A stretch of DNA of 64,000 nucleotides, from NCBI RefSeq assembly GCF_014633365.1, contig NC_068338.1, positions 49,239,716 to 49,303,715 on the forward strand, written 5' to 3'. The stretch is from Diospyros lotus. Its lineage: Eukaryota > Streptophyta > Magnoliopsida > Ericales > Ebenaceae. The position numbers and the translations under genes are program-made. Of the stretch, positions 59,005 to 64,000 are shown in pieces. Below the pieces are notes generated by a model. The model was given only the letters and a program-made list of their open reading frames with translations. It was not told the origin of the DNA and searched no databases. Numbering within the stretch: the first letter of the stretch is position 1; each line of letters opens with the position of its first letter.

Positions 59005-61787
59005 GCACATAACTACACACATTGTGGATCAGCTTCAATTCAATAAATTATATATGGATGTGTTTTAAGTGTTTCTGCACGTTATTATTATGGAGAGAAA
59101 GAGAGAGTATTGTGTATAACTCTTTCTAATTAAATAAATTTAATAATAAATAAATCAGCCCATAATATATATACATATATATATATTATGGTTTAATCCT
59201 GTTTCAGTTGAGCATTTCAATATCTTGCTCCCTTTTATTTTAATCACGAGAACCCAATGAATATTAATTTCCCTAAAAAGAAGAATAAAAGTGTAATAGT
59301 TTTAAGTTAAGGGGCGTTAACTTAAAATCGACCATACTTAGAGGGAAATTACTAATTAGACCAATTAATTAACCCAAAGACAAACTAGGTGAATTGGCAG
59401 CAGCAATGCGCAGGGGAGGAGAATAGAATTAGGAAGTGGATTTCGAAGAGATTAAGGCGGGCAAGAGAATAGGGAAACCCTAACCGATAGGTTCTTGCTC
59501 TCTCTGTTGTATATTTTTGCCCTAATTTTATTTTTGTTCAAAAGTGTGCTGAGATATGAACTGGAAGAGAAGAAATACCGTGCGCATAGGCATTTATACA
59601 CTGATTTATGAATTTATTTGTTCCAAAAGGTGAAATCGCTCACCCCGGGCGCCCCCACCCCCGGCCCGACAGGAATGTGAAGGGAGGTTAATCATTGTGA
59701 CTCAGCCAACCAACAGCGGCTAGACCAGTGCACACTGCGCACAACTGATTTATGAATTTATATATTGTTTAGATCTTGGATGGTTCATGCCCATTTTGAA
59801 CTGAGATGTATTAGAATCCGAGCATGGAATCCGAATACCAGTCTTTCAATGTTGTGGTTTTAGGTCAATGAAGTTGCTTTAAAAAATATTTAGTTGTAAA
59901 ATTTTTTAGTTAAAATTGCAAAGCGTCAGCGATGATCCTACAGTGTACAAGCTTTGCCCTAAATTTAGAATTTAAGTAATGAAAAATGAAGAGAAGTACC
60001 AGATACGAAGGCCTTGAAAATTCCATGAAGGCAACTTTAAATCTCTGTAAAAATATGAACAATGGATTAATAATTGGGAAAACATATTGTTTATTATATG
60101 AAAAGTGAAAATGAGTATTATAACTAATAAATTCCATGTCCATTTTAGGATTTTACTTCTCTCTCTTTGATTATTGGAGGAGGCCCCAATGGATGTCAAT
60201 CACCTCAACTCTTCCATACTTGGCTTGAGCCCTTCACCTAGCTCACATTTGGCTGTTTTCTTTTTTCTTGCAATATATAGTTGTCTTTGTGAACTAGACG
60301 CTGCATGTTGGAGATAAAATGTATATCGTCTTGCAACTGTCGGTTCTACTTAATCTTTGATTGATTTCATTAGCCAATATTTCCTTATTAGCACTCACCC
60401 TACCTATAAATTAACTTCTTGACTGTGAATAATTGAAGGTAAAGAAATCACCTTATGGCGAGGCAATCTACTTTCTCATATAAAACATTGAATTATATAT
60501 ATAGTTTTTTTTTATTGAATTTTATAAAAAGGCAAATCATGTGATATGACAAGTTCAGATATTAGTCAAGTCAAGTCAACCTGAGATCGAGAAGCAACTT
60601 CATGAATATTGCCCCTTATTAGAGACCTTAATTTGTCACACAATCAGCCAAATCCTATCCTCATTGATTTCCCACAGGTACTTCTAGAATTGGAAAATGA
60701 CCCTTTTTTTTCTATAAGTTTTTGTAATTAATAGTTCAATAGACGTTTTTTCTGTGTACTGTCAGGAATAGATCAAGTCAATCCATGGATCGATCGTGTA
60801 CATTGTACCAATGGCTAAGTGTACAAATTTCATATACAAATTAATGGGATTTCCATAACAGTACACGTAGTAAAAAGTGTACATACATTGAATGAATAAA
60901 GATGTATATACCAACTAAAACTATAAAAATTCATGTATGAAGAAGGGAGTATAAAATGATAAAAGGCATGAACATAATGGTGTTCAATTTGTATTCCTCC
61001 AGCAATAAAACATACCACGTGGAATTAATGAAGCAATTATAGAGTTGTTTTAATTATGGGAAAATAAATTATGTGGAAATGTATTTGTTGTATGGCCATG
61101 CCATTTGAAGCTTGATTTTTGGATGTAATTATGTACAGGTTGAGGTTGCCCATGGCCACTCCGAGATATTCCTCCACCGGCTCTCCATTTTATTTAATTT
61201 TTAATTGGTTGTGGGTATTCGCCAGGTTAGCCTTCTTGATCTTTAATCCATGGCTTTCTCTCATATCTATGTTAGATTCAAAAATCTCTTTGTTTTTGGA
61301 ATTAGAGTCGGCTCAAGGGGTTCTGAGCCCTAGGCGGTAACTAGTTTAGGGCCTTCACCCACATTTATGGCCATCGCAGGGAAGGGGCTTGCAGTAGCAG
61401 TCCGACAACTCCAATGGCCAACAGTCGACGTCGGCAATGCCAGCGGCGTAGGCTCTTTCTCGTGCACGGGCAATCGCGTCTTATCGGCCTTCTTTCTCGT
61501 GTGTGCCATCTCTTTTGGTCTCCATTTGTCAGTTTGGTCGGTGTATTGAATTGAGATGCTACTCTTTGCTGAAGTCTGAAAGTTGAAACAAGGCTGCGAA
61601 TCGCACAGATGCTGAGCCAATGAAGCCTGAAGCGTGCGCGATATAGAGAGAGAGGCATTGAGAAGAAGCAAATGAACTAAAGAGTTAAGAAGACGCAGAT
61701 TGCAAAGAGAGAGAGAGGGAGAAGGAGAAAAATGGGTTTAATTGGGAAGGAAAAAGTGGGTTCAGAACGGTTAAACTATTGGGAAGA
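59005..61787. other. Intergenic DNA with a SINE and degenerate repeats
   Basis: No gene was recognised. It includes a minus-strand SINE (59618-59743). Around 61302-61370 is sequence (GGGTTCTGAGCCCTAGGCGG) that may be the left edge of an old DNA transposon surrounding the Cassandra array. Confidence 0.5.
59618..59743 (-). mobile_element. SINE copy with 18-base target duplication
   Basis: On the minus strand the body ends GCGATTTCACCTTTTGG, the same 3' end as the SINE at 52936-53124. It is flanked by exact copies of ACTGATTTATGAATTTAT (59600-59617 and 59744-59761). It is shorter than the other copy and its 5' part is GC-rich and diverged, so it may be 5'-truncated or a sub-family. Confidence 0.78.
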
Positions 61788-62013
61788 TGTAGTACCCGAA
61801 GAGCGCAGAGAATGCTAGTATATATCGAGGATAAGTAAGGAAGAAAATAATACCAATTGCATACCTTTTGGCCTGAATGTAGGCAAAAAATTTTGGGGTT
61901 AAGCGTACTTGAGCTAGGAAAGCTCAAGGATGGGTGACCCCCTGGGAAGTTCACATAAGTCCATTAGGGTAAATTATTCCGATTATTCCTATCGCTCGAT
62001 GCAGGATGTTACA
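61788..62013 (+). repeat. Cassandra LTR 1
   Basis: It begins TGTAGTACCC and ends GATGTTACA. The 5S rRNA-like part (about 61894-61952) has GGTTAAGCGTACTTGAG and AGGATGGGTGACCCCCTGGG, matching the internal promoter boxes of plant 5S rRNA. Confidence 0.9.
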
Positions 62014-62210
62014 AGTGGTATAAGAGCCGACCCCCGAGCCTCTAAGCGCGGTGGTGGGGTAAACCTCAGCGAGGACGCTGAGTCCCTAAGGGGGGTGCGT
62101 GTAGGCACCTTAGGCAAATCCCACATCGGCCATACAAAAGGGGGAGATCTGTGATCGGTTGTAAGGTCGCATGATGAGGATGTCATGTGCTTAAGGGGGG
62201 AGGGGGAGAA

Positions 62211-62436
62211 TGTAATACTCCAAGAGCTTAGAGAAGAGTAGTATATATCCAGGATAAGTAAGGAAGGAAATAACCCCAGTTGGATACATTTTGAGCTGAA
62301 TATAGGTAAAGAACTCCGGGATTAAGCGTGTTTGAGCTGGGGAAGCTCAAGGATGAGTGACGCCCTGAGAAGTTCGCGTAGGCCTATCCGGGTAAATTGT
62401 TCCGATAATTCCTATTGCTCGATATGGGATGTTACT
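62211..62436 (+). repeat. Cassandra LTR 2
   Basis: It begins TGTAATACTCC and ends GATGTTACT, with the final A changed to T. The 5S-like part (about 62311-62376) contains GATTAAGCGTGTTTGAG and AGGATGAGTGACGCCCTG. Confidence 0.9.
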
Positions 62437-62626
62437 GGTGGTATCAGAGTCGACTCCCGAGCCTCTGAACGCGGTGGTGGGGTAAACCTCAATGAGGATG
62501 ATGAGTCCCCGAGGGGGGTACGTGTAAGCATTTTAGGTGAATTTCACATCGGCCATGCAAAGGGAGTAGATCTGGGACCAGTTGTAAGGTCGCATGACGA
62601 GGACATCATGTGCTTAAGGGGGGAAA

Positions 62627-62852
62627 TGTAATACCCCGAGAGCCCAGAGATGTTAGTATATATCGATGATAGTGTAAGAAAGGAAATAACACCAGTTGAA
62701 TACCTTTTGAGCTGAATGTAGACAAAGAACTCTGGGGTTAAGCATGCTTAAGCTGGGAAAGCTCAAGGATGGGTGACCCCCTGGGAGGTTTGCGTAAGCC
62801 AGTTAGGGTAAGTTGTTCCGGTCTTTCTTATTGCTCGATGCAGGATGTTACA
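62627..62852 (+). repeat. Cassandra LTR 3
   Basis: It begins TGTAATACCCC and ends GATGTTACA. The 5S-like part (about 62728-62792) contains GGTTAAGCATGCTTAAG and AGGATGGGTGACCCCCTGGG. It is followed by the right target-site copy. Confidence 0.9.
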
Positions 62853-62857
62853 GAAGA

Positions 62858-64000
62858 GGACGTGGAAGATAAAAATTTGGTATTTTATATTTAATTTTTT
62901 AATTAAATATTTATTATTAAAAAAAATAAAAAATATATAAATTATAAATTTTTAAAATTGTTTGGCCTCCTTAATTTGGAGTCCTTAGCCAGGCGTCTAT
63001 TTCGCTTCACTGTAGGGCCAATTCGGTTTGTAATTGAAAATTCATATTCCTATATTTTTTCTTCTTTTCTATTTTTGTAAAAGATACTATAATGGTGACA
63101 ATTTTATAAATGTAAGTCGTTTTAATTGATTTTTTAAAGTACCTTCAACAATCATAAATTAAACCATCCTTAAAATATATATAGATATATATAAACATGC
63201 ATTTATGTTTTATGTATTACTTACTAGCTTTAAGAATTACTCAAGGGAGCCGATATCTTAGAAGTGCAAGCAATAGTTTTGTTGTGTATGGACTTTATTA
63301 GGATTTTTTTTTTCAACTCCTTGTCGGGTGTATTCGTTCTGTATTATTGTACTTTGACAATTTATGCTTCAATACTTTATTCTTCAAATTAATTATACTC
63401 TTAAAATATACATTAGACTCAGAAAAATAAATTGTTAGTCTGTATTTAATTTGATGTTGAGAGTTTCGGTTCAGAGTAAAAGGTAAGGAAGAGTGATTAT
63501 CTGGGTTGGGTTACATAATGACTCATGCTAGGTATTTGATTATATTTCTGTTGATTTTGTTAGATAATTTGCTAGTTTTCTATCCGGAAGAAAAGTATGG
63601 GTGCTCGTGAACTAATACTAATAGATGTGTTTGATTAGGGGTGAAAAGTGGGGCGGGATTCTTTCCAATTCCATGGAATTCCACCCGCCCCTAGAAATTT
63701 CAATTCATTGATTTCAATAAATTTTTTTACTTTTTTATGGAACTTTTCACAAAATTGAAATTTAAAAAAAAAAATTCAACCCGCATTTAGAATTCAAATT
63801 CTATGGAATTGAAAAACTGTTTGTTTGATGAAATTTTCTAAAATTTAGATAAAAAATAAATTTCATCCTCATTTTTCGCCCCTACCAAACGTACGTGGGT
63901 ATATTTGATTGAAAAATTTTTCCCTGGCAATTATATTCTATGTTTCAGAGAGAGAGAGAGAAGAGATATGTTAAATGTGAAAAGTTAAAAAAAAAAAAAA
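62858..64000. other. Intergenic DNA at the right edge
   Basis: AT-rich sequence without a recognised gene. It ends in an A-rich run at the window edge. Confidence 0.5.

Larger units (their letters stand above)
61788..62852 (+). mobile_element. Cassandra-type TRIM as a three-LTR tandem array
   Basis: Three 226-base LTRs (61788-62013, 62211-62436 and 62627-62852) alternate with two short internal domains. Each LTR contains a 5S rRNA-like segment. Each internal domain starts with a primer-binding site for initiator-methionine tRNA (TGGTATAAGAGC at 62016, TGGTATCAGAGT nearby in the second) and ends in a G-rich polypurine tract before the next LTR. Exact GAAGA copies flank the whole array (61783-61787 and 62853-62857), so it behaves as one insertion unit. 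There is no coding capacity, as expected for Cassandra elements. Confidence 0.9.

Noticed and set aside
61894..62792. 5S rRNA genes
   Set aside because: The 5S-like stretches are partial, diverged and embedded in Cassandra LTRs, so they are not counted as rRNA genes.
1..64000. CRISPR arrays, operons or prophage
   Set aside because: The gene structure is eukaryotic with introns. Repeats are transposons and microsatellites without regular spacer architecture.

Overview
This window is nuclear DNA from a flowering plant, most probably a woody or perennial eudicot. It is AT-rich. Its genes have many GT-AG introns, it carries several classes of plant retroelement, and it contains chloroplast-targeted plant proteins (Toc34-type GTPase, Fe-superoxide dismutase). 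I cannot name the species. All exon boundaries were read by eye from splice signals, phase continuity and remembered family conservation.

Layout. (1) 1850-15988, minus strand: the 5' half of a TPR gene of the TPR/SET (SMYD4-like) type. Two of its introns are swollen by LTR retrotransposons: a scrambled Ty3-type element with a nested solo LTR (4494-10770), and a compact Ty3-type element with one long open frame (11633-15069). (2) 16.1-23.4 kb: AT-rich intergenic DNA followed by a nearly complete Ty1/copia element (18817-23359). (3) 24.5-27.8 kb, plus: Toc34/Toc33-like import receptor. (4) 29.2-32.3 kb, plus: CDC20-type APC/C activator with a C-box exon, an E2F-like promoter site and a GC-AG intron. 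A partial tandem copy of its last three exons lies at 33.7-34.6 kb. (5) 35.3-39.7 kb, minus: chloroplast Fe-superoxide dismutase of the FSD2 type. (6) 40.9-44.3 kb, minus: plastid pterin-4a-carbinolamine dehydratase-like protein. (7) 47.5-52.0 kb, plus: type I metacaspase. (8) 54.0-57.0 kb, plus: nucleotide-diphospho-sugar transferase family protein. (9) 58.2-59.0 kb, plus: small secreted eight-cysteine lipid-transfer-like protein. (10) 59.0-64.0 kb: repeat-rich DNA with a SINE and a three-LTR Cassandra (5S-bearing TRIM) array.

The genes look like an ordinary housekeeping neighbourhood rather than one pathway. FSD2 and the pterin dehydratase-like gene are adjacent here, and I recall them being adjacent in Arabidopsis too. 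Toc33 and metacaspase 1 lie near each other on Arabidopsis chromosome 1, so part of the order may be ancestral. The most distinctive content is in the mobile DNA: an element whose integrase is inverted relative to its gag-RT, exact target-site duplications for several insertions, two short retroelements sharing a 3' end, a fold-back element filling an intron, and a tandem array that copies a splice donor. I found no CRISPR array, operon, virus or convincing new molecular system.
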